Shown piece by piece: positions 34,254 through 46,414 of a stretch of 64,000 nucleotides of DNA; positions within the stretch are counted from its first letter, which is position 1, and the number at the start of each line of letters is the position of its first letter. The stretch is from Rutidosis leptorrhynchoides (Eukaryota; Streptophyta; Magnoliopsida; Asterales; Asteraceae), in NCBI RefSeq assembly GCF_046630445.1, contig NC_092339.1, forward strand, positions 74,531,501-74,595,500, in the 5' to 3' direction. The notes beneath the pieces are model-generated. The model had not been told where the DNA came from. It saw nothing but the letters and a program-made list of their open reading frames with translations, and did not search any database. A program made the position numbers and the translations under genes.

Positions 34254-35281
34254 TCCTCCTATTCAACCATTATATATAAAATATATATACCATGTTAACT
34301 AAACAACTAAAAGCTTATTAACTTAGTATAATGCTTTTTTAAACCATATCATTATCAATTTAGCCTCGTGGTTGAGGCTTTGAGTTACTTTGAACGGTCT
34401 CAATTTCAAATAACATTAAAAGCATATTTTAAAGTAGTCAGGAAAAAATGTAAGAAATAGTCACGAAATATCCGAATACGAAACATACATCTGGCATGGG
34501 CGATTCTATGCTATACTCTGTGTGATATCAAAACACCACTAGTTTGAAATTTTTTATTATAAAGTATTCTTCAGATTGTAAAAGTCACAACTAAATTAAA
34601 TTATAGGACTCCATATATTATTGAATTTATAGGTTTTTTTAGGTAAACAATCACTGTACTTTTCAAATTATATAAAACACTACTATTTTAACTATAGGAC
34701 CTCGTATGTTTTTAAAATTTATAGTTTCTTTCTTCAGTTAAACAATCACTGAATAGCATTCAAATATAATTAGTACTGCAAAAAAATTCGGGATCTCACT
34801 GAGCTTTAATTCTGAAATCGCCACTAACATCTAAATTAAAATAATTCCCTTCATCGGATAGTGTAAACGTGATTTCTTTTTTTTTTATCCGTATACCCAT
34901 TTAAAATCCTTATTCAGGACTAGAATTTATCCTTATTCAGGACTAGAATTTTAATCATTGATTACGGGAGTTTTAAGCATAATATTAAAAAGTTACTGGA
35001 ATTTCGAACTAAAATTCTTAATCTGGTTCGTACAAGTTTTACACGAGGCCTATGCATAAAACTAGCGTGTGAATATTTATCTTTAAAAAGAGAAAACTAT
35101 TTTAGCCATGTACAGCACACGTTTTTTAAAAAATAAAAAATACGGAGTATTCGTTACGGATTCATAAAAAGTCACGATAACTATATATTTCATCAATTTA
35201 ATTTAGTAAACGTATAAAATATGTAACCACATACTTTCTAGATAATTTTTTATGGTCCCTACCAATAATATCCAAAATTAC
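34254..35281. other. Intergenic sequence downstream of the cyclin remnant
   Basis: AT-rich. A 23-bp unit (TCCTTATTCAGGACTAGAAT...) is tandemly duplicated at 34907-34952. I looked for the missing last cyclin exon on the minus strand here and did not recognise it. Confidence 0.45.
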
Positions 35282-35471
35282 CGAGGCATCAGCCTGAGTG
35301 GTACCAGCTCCTTTGGGGCGGGCCCGTGTTCACCGCTCATTGAAGTGGCGCAGGTTCGAATCCGGGGGGAGTTTTACCAGATTTAATTCCTGCAAGGGGA
35401 TTCGATCCCGGGTTTCTTCCTTGCGTGTGTGCGTGACTAACCATCTAACCGCCGTCCAAAAAAAAAAAAAA
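35282..35471 (+). mobile_element. tRNA-derived SINE
   Basis: An A-box-like CCTGAGTGGTACC near 35292-35305 and a perfect B box GGTTCGAATCC at 35353-35363 form the internal RNA polymerase III promoter, about 50 bp apart as in tRNA genes. An unrelated body and a 14-bp A tail (35458-35471) follow. It lacks a complete tRNA fold and CCA region, so it is a SINE. It sits downstream of a donor site in what would be the third intron of the cyclin gene, opposite to the gene's strand. No clear TSD was found. Confidence 0.75.
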
Positions 35472-35485
35472 CAGCAGTGACTCAC

Positions 35486-36871
35486 ATGATTTAAAAGCAG
35501 ATTCAACCAAGTAGTCTTCAGTTTAATCTCCAGAGATTCTTTAGTCAAATTTTGATCCAACACAGTCAATGTTACTGCCATTGCTACTGTTGATGAAGTA
35601 TACCTCATAATCTTCATATCTACAAAATTATTCAACAACAAAATAGAATCATACATATGTAAAACAAATAACCAAAAATTAATAAATAAATATATTCACG
35701 TAATTACCTTTTGTTGCCGCAAAAAGAATTTGTGTTATTAGAGATGTAAAATGTTTCTTATTTTCTTCAAAAAAACATTGAATAAAGGATTGAATGAAGT
35801 GAAAAGGAGTGATGTAATGTAGTCTCCAGTTCAAAGTAGACAAAACTAAAAGCTCCATTCTTTGAATCTGATTATTATCAAAATTGTACCCTCCGATCAA
35901 AAACGCCGATAATGGCTGCGGTTCACGTTCTTCCATTTTTGTCGCTAACGATAAACAAGCAACCGATAGCAATCTAATCGCCCAATGCTTATCCCTCTTC
36001 AAATGAAACAGATAAAAACTTCACATCCAAACATGTATTTTTCTAGCTACGTTAACGTGCATTAAAATATTGTATCTAACAGTTATATATTGATATAATA
36101 ACGTGACATATGTTAAATCGTACAATACTTTATACACCTTAACGAGTCGTTAAAAAATCCAAACATATAAGTAAAATTCACATTTTCATAAATGATCGTT
36201 TATTGACGACTGAATTAATTTGCTCTGTTTTTTCTTATTTTGCTAACGACAACATTTAGAGCTATCGTTAACATGCATTATATGATTGTTCATGGGTTAC
36301 CGGTCATTTCTAACTGACAGTTATGAATATGTACAATAAAATAACGCATGTTAACGACAACCGCTTTCGTTAGCAAAATCTTTTTTTTTTCTTTTTTTTT
36401 TTTAATTTACAATTTAATCTCGGTTTAACTGTTTTTTAGTGGTTGGCGGTTGCTTACAGCGATAAGTCCTTTTGACATGAACCGATCAATGTACATTACG
36501 GATAAGTAAGCAGTTTGAACTCGTAATTTCAGAAACGACATCGTCTGCAAATTAATCAAATTAAATCAATCGATTAAAAATTAGTATTTTAACAAAAAGA
36601 AAATTAATTAAGTTAATGAAAAAAGTATTTAACAAACATTGATTATCCATTGGATTGCTTCCGATCGAGCGGTTATTATCCAATCATCAACATCCGATTG
36701 AACGGGCGTACGATCGTTCTCCATTTCAAGTAAGAATCGAACATCATGTTCGAGATGAATCTGCGATTGATGTTCAATTACCTCATCTTCATCAGCATCA
36801 TCTTCAGGTACTGTTTCTAGAGAGAGAAACCTAGAGGGAGAAAACGTCGATTGAGAGCTTGAAAGCGCCAT
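35486..36871 (-). pseudogene. D-type cyclin gene, incomplete
   Basis: Three minus-strand exons can be modelled. Exon 1 (36871 to about 36638) starts with ATG and ends in DDWIITARSEAIQWIIN, the start of the cyclin box. Exon 2 (about 36025-35708) carries HWAIRLLSVACLSLATKMEE and IQRMELLVLSTLNWRLHYIT, very typical of plant D cyclins, with donor GTAATT. Exon 3 (35619-35486, acceptor TTTTGTAG, donor GTGAGT) carries MRYTSSTVAMAVTLTVLDQ from the C-terminal cyclin fold. D cyclins bind CDKs to drive G1/S. Problems: the segment that should hold the YLDRF helix between exons 1 and 2 is not found, no LxCxE retinoblastoma-binding motif is seen in exon 1, and the final exon is missing. It is either a pseudogene or a divergent gene with exons I cannot see; subgroup undetermined. 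Confidence 0.72.
36237..36379. mobile_element. Palindromic MITE in cyclin intron 1
   Basis: A 143-bp unit whose two ends are about 50-bp inverted repeats: ATTTTGCTAACGACAAC...CGTTAACATGCATTAT on the left and ATAACGCATGTTAACGAC...TCGTTAGCAAAAT on the right. No coding capacity. A related half-copy lies at 37951-37989. The superfamily is not determined, and no convincing TSD is visible next to the T-rich flank. Confidence 0.7.
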
Positions 36872-37209
36872 TAATGTTATTTTCGTACAACTTACTTTTT
36901 CTTCTGACAGGAATCGAGGAATAATTTGTGATATCTTGACCGGTCAATACGGCGGTAAATGATAATGTTGCGTAATGAAACGGAAATATGTAGAGATTGT
37001 GTCGGTGGCGTTAGGGTGCAGGTGGCGGCGGAGATGGTGGTGGTGGTGATGAGGTGGTTGGTGGACAGACGGTTTTAATTTGGGTGGCAGTCAAACAGAG
37101 GGTTTTAATGTTATACGTTAATGTTATGGAATCCAACTGAGAGACTCACATATACATTTTCTGAAAAAAATTATATAGATTAACATTTTATAATTTTGTT
37201 AACCATAAC
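36872..37209 (-). promoter_or_regulatory. Region upstream of the cyclin start
   Basis: This is where the promoter and 5' UTR of the minus-strand cyclin would lie. It contains a GGTGGC/GGTGGT-rich stretch around 37008-37075. No clear TATA box could be assigned. Confidence 0.3.
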
Positions 37210-37835
37210 CAGGAATGGCAATGGATCGGATATAGATCGGGTGAGGTCGTATCCATATCCATATTCATTTATTTTTTTTTACTTTTCATCCATCTATATC
37301 CATATCCGTCGGGTGAAGCGGGTTAATGGATAAATATCCATATCCGTTTTTTATTTTTAACAATTATAAGCGGTGGTTCACTATATACGATCAAAAGTAA
37401 TATTTTTAATAGTTTATGCGACCGAAAGTTACATTTTACTAATCTATATAACAAATATTCAATAGATAACCTATTAAACGTGTAAAGATATCGACATGTA
37501 AGTTGCTTACTTTTAGTTACATGGAATCACATTTGAACCACCAAAGTACGATAAATACATTTGATTATTTAAACAAAACAAAATATAAGAAGAAAGTTAT
37601 ATTTTTAGAGAAAATATAAAGAAAGATGAATATGAATATAATTATTGAAATATCACTACATAAATGATACTAATTTGAGTGATAAATTTATATATTTAGT
37701 TATTTCGAGTGAAAGCGGGTTCATCTATGAATGAATTTATTTCATCCACATCCATATCCATATCCATTTAAATCGTCCATATCCACGAATAATCGGGTGG
37801 ATATCCACTGGATCGGGTATCCATTGCCATCCCTA
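37210..37835. mobile_element. hAT-type non-autonomous element (MITE)
   Basis: A 626-bp unit with imperfect inverted ends, CAGGAATGGCAATGG on the left and CCATTGCCATCCCTA on the right, of the (C/T)AGGGATGGCAA type found in plant hAT elements. Flanking 8-mers ACCATAAC (37202-37209) and ACCAGACC (37836-37843) agree at 6 of 8 positions, fitting a decayed 8-bp TSD. Both ends carry repeated ATCCATATCCATATCC motifs in inverted arrangement. No transposase ORF is present. Confidence 0.65.
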
Positions 37836-39213
37836 ACCAGACCCTCTAAAATTGTAGGACAATGACACGCTTTAAGACATTGTACAATTTAATAAACGAC
37901 GTAATATATTTGACTATAAAACATCATATGCCCATATACAATACCTTAATGCATGTTGACGACAACTTTTAGGTTGTCATTAGCAAAATCCAAAATTTTA
38001 TACAGTATTATTTTTTAACTTTTTTTTTTACTCTAGTTATATACTCGAAAGTTGAATCTTAGATGTTCCCACACTTACGGGGCGAATGCAATCACCGGGA
38101 GAGATGTGGCATTTATGCGAGATAAATGTTCTGCAACCTCACAAGCAAAATCGTAGCACGCACACCGAATTTGCACACGCCTTGTGCGTGTGTGTTCATG
38201 CGAACATCAGCCTGTTAATAGTGTGAGTACTAGTACAATTCGTTTGCATCCAGTTATCGCACCACCGGCTACATATGCGAACAACTCTGTTTCTCTTACT
38301 ATCGAGATTATGACAAAATACAATACTAGTTTAATACCCGCGAATTCGCGGGATAAAAAAATAAATATTTTTATAATTGAACAATGTGATCAATTGATTT
38401 CATAAGGAGGTTACGAATAATAATTTATATTTATATATAAGGATCAATATTATGGAAGATTTTAAATTTCAAAAAATCTCAATATTTCAAAGGTTACCAA
38501 CTCAATCCCATAATCTTTGCCATGACATCCTCACTAACTAAAGATTCACACAATACTTTTAACATATCAAACAACTTTTTATCAATGATTTCTAACCTTG
38601 ATCACTGTCAAACATATAAGTCAACAGTATGTAAATTACATATTGAAATCGAAGATTATTAAAACATCATGTAACCTTCACTGAAAATGCCATAAGAAGC
38701 ATAAAAACATACACTGGTGTAAAGGGACTGAATCAAATTATACATAAGAAATCTAATTACTTAATACTCCCTTTTACAAATTATTTGTTAGGAACTCATC
38801 TCGAAAATGAAGTCTCATAACTACAACAACACGTGATTTTTAAACCAATAGCTCATTCATCTTGCGAAAACAAATTAGTCAATCTAGGAGGCTTCGTGAA
38901 TGTTACATCAGGTAATCACATTTTTTAGTAGCAAATAGATAAATTTCAGCAGACAACACAGTTTGTATATCTGCTTCTTTTGCTTTTATACTTTCCAATT
39001 TTTGCAAATTGTACTGACATAACAAAATGCCAACATAATGACATAATTAAATGCCACCATGTTGACATATTCCACTGCCACAAGGTTCATTAATGCAAGA
39101 GCAAAATCATAGTCAACACTAAGGTTATATTCTTGTCCTTATAGCATAATAAATTTGAACATATGCTATAATTTAGTTTCACATTTACCACACCCCATAT
39201 ACGTATTAGGAGT
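37836..39213. other. Intergenic sequence with MITE half-copy
   Basis: Contains the 39-bp half MITE at 37951-37989 (GCATGTTGACGACAAC...TAGCAAAAT). Around 38080-38300 composition is less AT-rich, with CACACGCCTTGTGCGTGTG and GTTCATGCGAAC inverted repeats, but no supported gene. The 73-codon ORF at 38184 has no recognisable motif. Confidence 0.4.
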
Positions 39214-39218
39214 ATATA

Positions 39219-42200
39219 TGAAATGTCCCGTTCTTATTGACTAAAAACGTTCCATATTAATTGATTTCGTTGCGAGGTTTTGACCTCTATATGAGACGTT
39301 TTTCAAAGACTGCATTCATTTTAAAATAAACCATAACCTTTATTTCATCAATAAAGGTTTAAAAAGCTTTACGTAGATTATCAAATAATGATAATCTAAA
39401 ATATCATGTCTACACACGACCATTACATAATGGTTTACAATACAAATATGTTACAACAAAATAAGTTTCTTGAATGCAGTTTTTACACAATATCATACAA
39501 GCATGGACTCCAAATCTCGTCCTTATTTAAGTATGCGACAGCGGAAGCTCTTAATAATCACCTGAGAATAAACATGCTTAAAACGTCAACAAAAATGTTG
39601 GTGAGTTATAGGTTTAGCCTATATATATCAAATCATAATAATAGACCACAAGATTTCATATTTCAATACACATCCCATACATAGAGATAAAAATCATTCA
39701 TATGGTGAACACCTGGTAACCGACAATAACAAGATGCATATATAAGAATATCCCCATCATTCCGGGACACCCTTCGGATATGATATAAATTTCGAAGTAC
39801 TAAAGCATCCGGTACTTTGGATGGGGTTTGTTAGGCCCAATAGATCTATCTTTAGGATTCGCGTCAATTAGGGTGTCTGTTCCCTAATTCTTAGATTACC
39901 AGACTTAATAAAAAGGGGCATATTCGATTTCGATAATTCAACCATAGAATGTAGTTTCACGTACTTGTGTCTATTTTGTAAATCATTTATAAAACCTGCA
40001 TGTATTCTCATCCCAAAAATATTAGATTTTAAAAGTGGGACTATAACTCACTTTCACAGATTTTTACTTCGTCGGGAAGTAAGACTTGGCCACTGGTTGA
40101 TTCACGAACCTATAACAATATATACATATATATCAAAGTATGTTCAAAATATATTTACAACACTTTTAATATATTTTGATGTTTTAAGTTTATTAAGTCA
40201 GCTGTCCTCGTTAGTAACCTACAACTAGTTGTCCACAGTTAGATGTACAGAAATAAATCGATAAATATTATCTTGAATCAATCCACGACCCAGTGTATAC
40301 GTATCTCAGTATTGATCACAACTCAAACTATATATATTTTGGAATCAACCTCAACCCTGTATAGCTAACTCCAACATTCACATATAGAGTGTCTATGGTT
40401 GTTCCGAAATATATATAGATGTGTCAACATGATAGGTCGAAACATTGTATACGTGTCTATGGTATCTCAAGATTACATAATATATAATACAAGTTGATTA
40501 AGTTATGGTTGTAATAGATTTGTTACCAATTTTCACGTAGCTAAAATGAGAAAAATTATCCAATCTTGTTTTACCCATAACTTCTTCATTTTAAATCCGT
40601 TTTGAGTGAATCAAATTGCTATGGTTTCATATTGAACTCTATTTTATGAATCTAAACAAAAAAAGTATAGGTTTCTAGTCGGAAAAATAAGTTACAAGTC
40701 GTTTTTGTAAAGGTAGTCATTTCAGTCGAAAGAACGACGTCTAGATGACCATTTTAGAAAACATACTTCCACTTTGAGTTTAACCATAATTTTTGGATAT
40801 AGTTTCATGTTCATAATAAAAATCATTTTCTCAGAATAACAACTTTTAAATCAAAGTTTATCATAGTTTTTAATTAACTAACCCAAAACAGCCCGCGGTG
40901 TTACTACGACGGCGTAAATCCGGTTTTACGGTGTTTTTCGTGTTTCCAGGTTTTAAATCATTAAGTTAGCATATCATATAGATATAGAACATGTGTTTAG
41001 TTGATTTTAAAAGTCAAGTTAGAAGGATTAACTTTTGTTTGCGAACAAGTTTAGAATTAACTAAACTATGTTCTAGTGATTACAAGTTTAAACCTTCGAA
41101 TAAGATAGCTTTATATGTATGAATCGAATGATGTTATGAACATCATTACTACCTTAAGTTCCTTGGATGAACCTACTGGAAAAGAGAAAAATGGATCTAG
41201 CTTCAATGGATCCTTGGATGGCTCAAAGTTCTTGAAGCAAAATCATGACACGAAAACAAGTTCAAGTAAGATCATCACTTGAAATAAGATTGTTATAGTT
41301 ATAGAAATTGAACCAAAGTTTGAATATGATTATTACCTTGTATTAGAATGATAACCTACTGTAAGAAACAAAGATTTCTTGAGGTTGGATGATCACCTTA
41401 CAAGATTGGAAGTGAGCTAGCAAACTTGAAAGTATTCTTGATTTTATGAAACTAGAACTTTTGGAATTTATGAAGAACACTTAGAACTTGAAGATAGAAC
41501 TTGAGAGAGTTCAATTAGATGAAGAAAATTGAAGAATGAAAGTGTTTGTAGGTGTTTTTGGTCGTTGGTGTATGGATTGGATATAAAGGATATGTAATTT
41601 TGTTTTCATGTAAATAAGTCATGAATGATTACTCATATTTTTGTAATCTTATGAGATATTTCATGCTAGTTGCCAAATGATGGTTCCCACATGTGTTAGG
41701 TGACTCACATGGGCTGCTAAGAGCTGATCATTGGAGTGTATATACCAATAGTACATACATCTAAAAGCTGTGTATTGTACGAGTACGAATACGGGTGCAT
41801 ACGAGTAGAATTGTTGATGAAACTGAACGAGAATGTAATTGTAAGCATTTTTGTTAAGTAGAAGTATTTTGATAAGTGTATTGAAGTCTTTCAAAAGTGT
41901 ATAAATACATATTAAAACACTACATGTATATACATTTTAACTGAGTCGTTAAGTCATCGTTAGTCGTTACATGTAAGTGTTGTTTTGAAACCTTTAGGTT
42001 AACGATCTTGTTAAATGTTGTTAACCCAATGTTTATAATATCAAAAGAGATTTTAAATTATTATATTATCATGATATTATGATGTACGAATATCTCTTAA
42101 TATGATATATATACATTAAATGTCGTTACAACGATAAACGTTACATATATGTCTCGTTTCAAAATCATTAAGTTAGTAGTCTTGTTTTTACATATGTAGT

Positions 42201-42471
42201 TCATTGTTAATATAATTAATGATATGTTTACTTATCATAATATCATGTTAACTATATATATAACCATATATATGTCATCATATAGTTTTTTTTACAAGTT
42301 TTAACGTTCGTGAATCACCGGTCAACTTGGGTGGTCAATTGTCTATATGAAACATATTTCAATTAATCAAGTCTTAAAAAGTTTGATTGCTTAACATGTT
42401 GGAAACATTTAATCATGTAAATATCAATCTCAATTAATATATATAAACATGGAAAAGTTTGGGTCACTACA
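39219..42471 (-). mobile_element. Solo LTR B3 (inverted) of the Tekay-like family
   Basis: A 3253-bp unit flanked by the perfect duplication ATATA (39214-39218 and 42472-42476). On the minus strand it runs TGTAGTGACCCAAAC ... GGGACATTTCA and aligns throughout with B4 (59673-63108). No internal region adjoins it. It preserves the shared 3' block and the GAGGT...ACCTC hairpin (about 39272-39288). An 87-codon ORF at 39965 mirrors one at 62098 in B4; it is antisense to the LTR in both and is explained by LTR similarity. Confidence 0.94.
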
Positions 42472-42476
42472 ATATA

Positions 42477-42904
42477 ACTAAATTTGACAAAATTACCTGG
42501 AAAGAATTGGCTTATTGGATACTTCTGAAGAAGGCTCAATTGAAACTGGTGGGAGCACACATATTCCAATTACGTAGTTGGCATACATTAGCTCAAGTTT
42601 TGAAAGTCAATCTTCATTCAGATCACATCTTCAAGTGGTGTCTGACTTCCAGCTACAACCTCACAAATTTACTTTAACAATGGATCATTAGTACCTGCAA
42701 GTAATAAGTGAATGTGGTTATGACACCTCTTGACAAACAAAGCCAAAGAAAATACATGAACTAATGAAGAAACTAACCATCATTAGTCAGCCTTATAGAT
42801 TTGTACTAACAAATATGGTGAACGATGATGAATATGAATAGAGATGCTCATCCCAGGATAATAACCAACCTTCTGACCACATGTTGCCCACAAAAAAAGT
42901 GGAC
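42477..42904. other. Short intergenic spacer
   Basis: It lies between the TSDs of B3 and C1. No gene or repeat recognised; a 72-codon ORF is unsupported. Confidence 0.45.
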
Positions 42905-43101
42905 ATTTTTGTGATGACCCGAAAATTTTTGACTTATTTAAACCAATTCTCTATACGATTTATTATTTTAACACACTAAACAAAGTCTGTTAGATTGAGT
43001 CTCAAAATTTTAGAACTGTTTCATATATACAATTACCTTTGATTACTCTCGATGATTCATGAACAATTATATGTATGTATATATATATGTACAAGTAAAA
43101 A

Positions 43102-43345
43102 CGACTTTCCTACAGTAAAACCCTATTTGCTACAGTAAAAATTACTTTGCTACAGTAAAACACAATTTGCTACAGTAAAACACTATTTGCTACAGTGAAA
43201 CCGTATTTTGCTACATTGCTACAGTGAAAACGAGTTTGCTACATTGATTTGCTACAGTGAAACACTATTTGTTGCAGTAAACACTATTTGCTACAGTAAA
43301 CACTATTTGCTACAGTACACACTATTTGCTACAGTACGCACTATT
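43102..43345 (+). repeat. GCTACAGTA minisatellite in C1
   Basis: About twelve imperfect units of roughly 20 bp with core TTTGCTACAGTAAAACACTA. No comparable array was noticed in C2, so it probably arose in this copy or subfamily. Units abut without unique spacers. Confidence 0.85.
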
Positions 43346-43382
43346 TGATGTCGACGAACTAGCAAACAAAAACAGAAAGGCG

Positions 43383-43432
43383 GCCATGCGATCGCATGGC
43401 AAAAACACTGAAAACTCATGCGATCGCATGAG
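43383..43432. repeat. Paired GCGATCGC palindromes in C1
   Basis: Two perfect 18-bp palindromes, GCCATGCGATCGCATGGC (43383-43400) and CTCATGCGATCGCATGAG (43415-43432), separated by 14 bp. The same pair, slightly eroded, occurs in C2 at 54289-54333. Confidence 0.92.
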
Positions 43433-44531
43433 CTACAGTAAATCGATAAGTACTATAAAAAGTCAGTTTTGCTCGACGATATTTTTCATAAATATATCTG
43501 TAACTTAAATTTTAATTTATAATTATAATTATAATTTAAGTTTAATAATAATAAAGTATATTCGAGGGTGTTTTAATTCGGGTTTCAAACCGCTTTAAGC
43601 TAAGGAAATATTGGGTATTGTTCGGGGTATTGTTCTTGAATCCAAGGCCAACCATACAGTCGTCTACCATCATTACGTCTACGCAATTTGCCAACAATAT
43701 TGAGTCTCAATATTGAACTGTGAGTTATAGATCCCTTTTTTTTAAATACTTTAAATACTTTTGGGCTGAGAATACATGCAATTTATTTTAAACGCGATAA
43801 AACACAAGTACATACTAAATTCTACACTGAGTTAAACCGGAAATCCCTTAGCTTTGGTAACTAGTAGCTGCCAGTACATAGGATATGGACTGGTGGGCGC
43901 GAATAATTGTATATGGATCCATAGGGCTTGACATCCCCGTCCGAGCTAGAGCGCTAGCCTTTTAACGGACGTATGTTATTTGAGTTTAAGACACGTTGGT
44001 TTGCGTGTATTAAAACGAATGGGGTAATTATCACTATAGCGTTAAGTTTTGTTACCAGGGTGCTCTGTTACGTAGAATCTATTGATAAACTTTTGATGAA
44101 ATCTTGTGGTCTATCTTTATACATGTTTATGACTCGAGCAATTAAACCTATAACTCACCAACATTCGTGTTGACTTTTTAGCATGTTTTATTCTCAGGTC
44201 CTTAGAATGCTTCCGCTGTGATGTGCTTGTTGCCTGCATGGAGTCTCTTATGCTTTGTACAAAGTTTATTGCATTCAAAATAAAACTGCGTTGTGTAATA
44301 AATAATTGGACTGTGATGTCAACCTGTAAATTAAAGACTTATGTATTTCGGGGTTTTGCTTATACCTAAGCACTTGCCCACATGTTTATAACTTTCTATG
44401 TTTAGAAAGTCACTTATTTTAATGAATGCAATATTTTATCAAAACGTATCATATAGAGGTCAAAACCTCACTGTGGAATCAATGATTAACGTGCCGCGTC
44501 AATAGCGATTTTGACGGGTCGTTACAATTTT

Positions 44532-45825
44532 ACATCACAAGGTTATACAGAGATGACATATACATCCATTTATACCTTTTTAAAATAAACAAACCGAAGA
44601 TGCTATTTTTAGCATACCATTTCACCACTACTTCCATCAGTCATGTGCTAGCCAGATTCACCATTGAATTCTATGTCGGTAACCTCCTACATTTGATAAA
44701 TACATAATTCCGAACCAGGAACTTCTGCTAAACAATTTAAAAAACCTTCGCCAACCTATTATTAAAAACGAATTTGAACAATGTATACATGTTTTATGTG
44801 ATCATAAGAAACGCCGAACATGTTAAAACATTAAAGCAAACATCCTAGTATTTTTGAATACGTAAAGACAGACCTGAGAATTTTGCGTTCACAATTTAAG
44901 TACAACAGTTATAAACTTTAATCAAACACATAGAAAGATCAATAAGCTTAACCCTTGCAGACCCTCAACATACTATAACATATGATCGGCGGCAGATAAT
45001 AGGTTCTTGATATAACATTCACATCTCATAAGTTCATCTAATTCCACTTGACGCCACATTCAGAACAATTTTCCCACTCAGGAAGATATAAGATATAAAT
45101 TATGAAGAATTAAAGTAAGATCAACCAACAAGAGTTGATTAATAATGTTAGTCAATTCAAGGACAGTAGCAGTTACAGTTGCTATCGTTGTGGTAATTGA
45201 TTGTGAGTTTAATGATAATTGAAATAATTTTGTAACTGATACTATAATTCGGGGATACCATTTGCAAATTAACCGTTACCACAAGTCAAAATTAGTTGCA
45301 ATACTCTAAAATAATTATGTGAAAAATGGTTGAATGATATTTCAGAATCAATTACATTCGTCGGTGACCATAAATTATAACTAACATAAATCTTATAGTA
45401 ACACTTCTAACAATTAAATCAGATATATGAACCATTTTACTAAATATTTATTTGGTTATGGAGTGAGAATGTGAGATAATCGTAGACGGTTTTAATCTAA
45501 CTTCTCCGTATTTTAGATGGGAAGTCAATTTAGGGCATAATTGGAACAGAAATAAACTCTAATATGAGAGAGACAATTCTTAATACATATAAACGTGGAC
45601 CATCAGATTTGTTTAAAATATTCCTATCGTAGGGCTGAAATTTAATTTTGAAAGAATCTTTTTTTTCATCTTAACTAATCTAGACTCTGCTTTAATATAT
45701 AGAGAAGATTAGAAAATGTATTATGTTGTATAAATTATTTTTTTTAAAAGCTGTTTTGATCAATTATTCTAATATTTATTTATTGGTTTGTTACATTTGT
45801 AAGCAAAAAAAATTCTTGATTAACA
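44532..45825. other. Intergenic sequence without a gene
   Basis: AT-rich, no ORF with recognisable motifs, no clear repeat ends. Confidence 0.45.
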
Positions 45826-45843
45826 AATAAGTTGGTTGCTTAA

Positions 45844-46395
45844 CACATCGAGAGCTGTGGAGTGTGTGTTATGTAAAGAAGAGTCTAATTCGCATAATCA
45901 CTTGTTTTTTGAGCGCACAGATTTACGAGTCAAGTATAGAGTTGTACGTAGCAGAAGGTTCGCATGCATTTAAGTGGGAAGTGGAATATCGAGGAGGAGA
46001 TAATTCCTAGAGCAGGGAGGAATATTCCTCGTTTCATGGAGGCGAAACTTGTCTTTGCGGTCTCAGTTTACTATAGATGGCAAGAAATGAATAGCTGTCT
46101 CTTTAATAAGAAGCCTAGGACGGAGATGCAAGTGTTTAAAGCTCTCCAACGTACGGCTTAAGCTATGTCAAACCAGTGCAAGTTCAGGAACTGAAGCAAG
46201 ATTGGAAGTTCCAGATCACGTACTAGTCGTTCATGTTAGTTCTATTGTTTACCTTGTCTTTGTTTAGCTACGTTCTAGTTTGGTTGTAGATCTTATATCC
46301 CCGTCTGATATTATGTTCGTGATTCGCTTTTGTCCCTCATTATATATTTTTGGTTTTAAAATATTTGCCGGAGTAGTTCTCTCTACCCGAAAAAA
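45844..46395 (+). mobile_element. 5'-truncated LINE with zinc-binding RT tail
   Basis: About 550 bp bounded by imperfect 18-19-bp duplications (AATAAGTTGGTTGCTTAA at 45826-45843; AATAATGTGGTTGCCTTAA at 46396-46414) and ending in a short A tail. Near its start the frame reads CVLCKEESNSHNHLFFE, the Cys/His signature of the zinc-binding domain after plant LINE RTs. Stops and shifts follow. The TSD has diverged, so this copy is older than the one at 33828. Confidence 0.82.
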
Positions 46396-46414
46396 AATAA
46401 TGTGGTTGCCTTAA

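Larger units (their letters stand above)
42910..44526 (+). mobile_element. Solo LTR C1
   Basis: A 1617-bp unit TGTGATGACCCGAAA ... GACGGGTCGTTACA flanked by the perfect duplication ATTTT (42905-42909 and 44527-44531). It shares with C2 (52346-55191, inverted) its termini, paired GCGATCGC palindromes and 3' core. With the A and B LTRs it shares only the ACTCACCAAC...TTCTCAGGT...CTTCCGCTG block and the GAGGTCAAAACCTC hairpin. No primer-binding site or internal region follows. Confidence 0.9.

Noticed and set aside
35282..35471. tRNA gene
   Set aside because: A and B boxes are present, but there is no full cloverleaf, and a body plus poly(A) tail follow; it is a SINE.
39965..40228. 87-codon ORF, nearly identical to the minus-strand ORF at 62098-62361
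   Set aside because: It is antisense to the LTR in both B copies and lacks coding features; the identity is explained by the similarity of two young LTRs.
43102..43345. CRISPR-like regularly repeated units
   Set aside because: Units are adjacent without unique spacers, imperfect, and lie inside a plant solo LTR.
43383..43432. GCGATCGC as a sign of cyanobacterial (HIP1) contamination
   Set aside because: The flanking sequence is a plant LTR with TSDs, and the same pair occurs in a second LTR copy.
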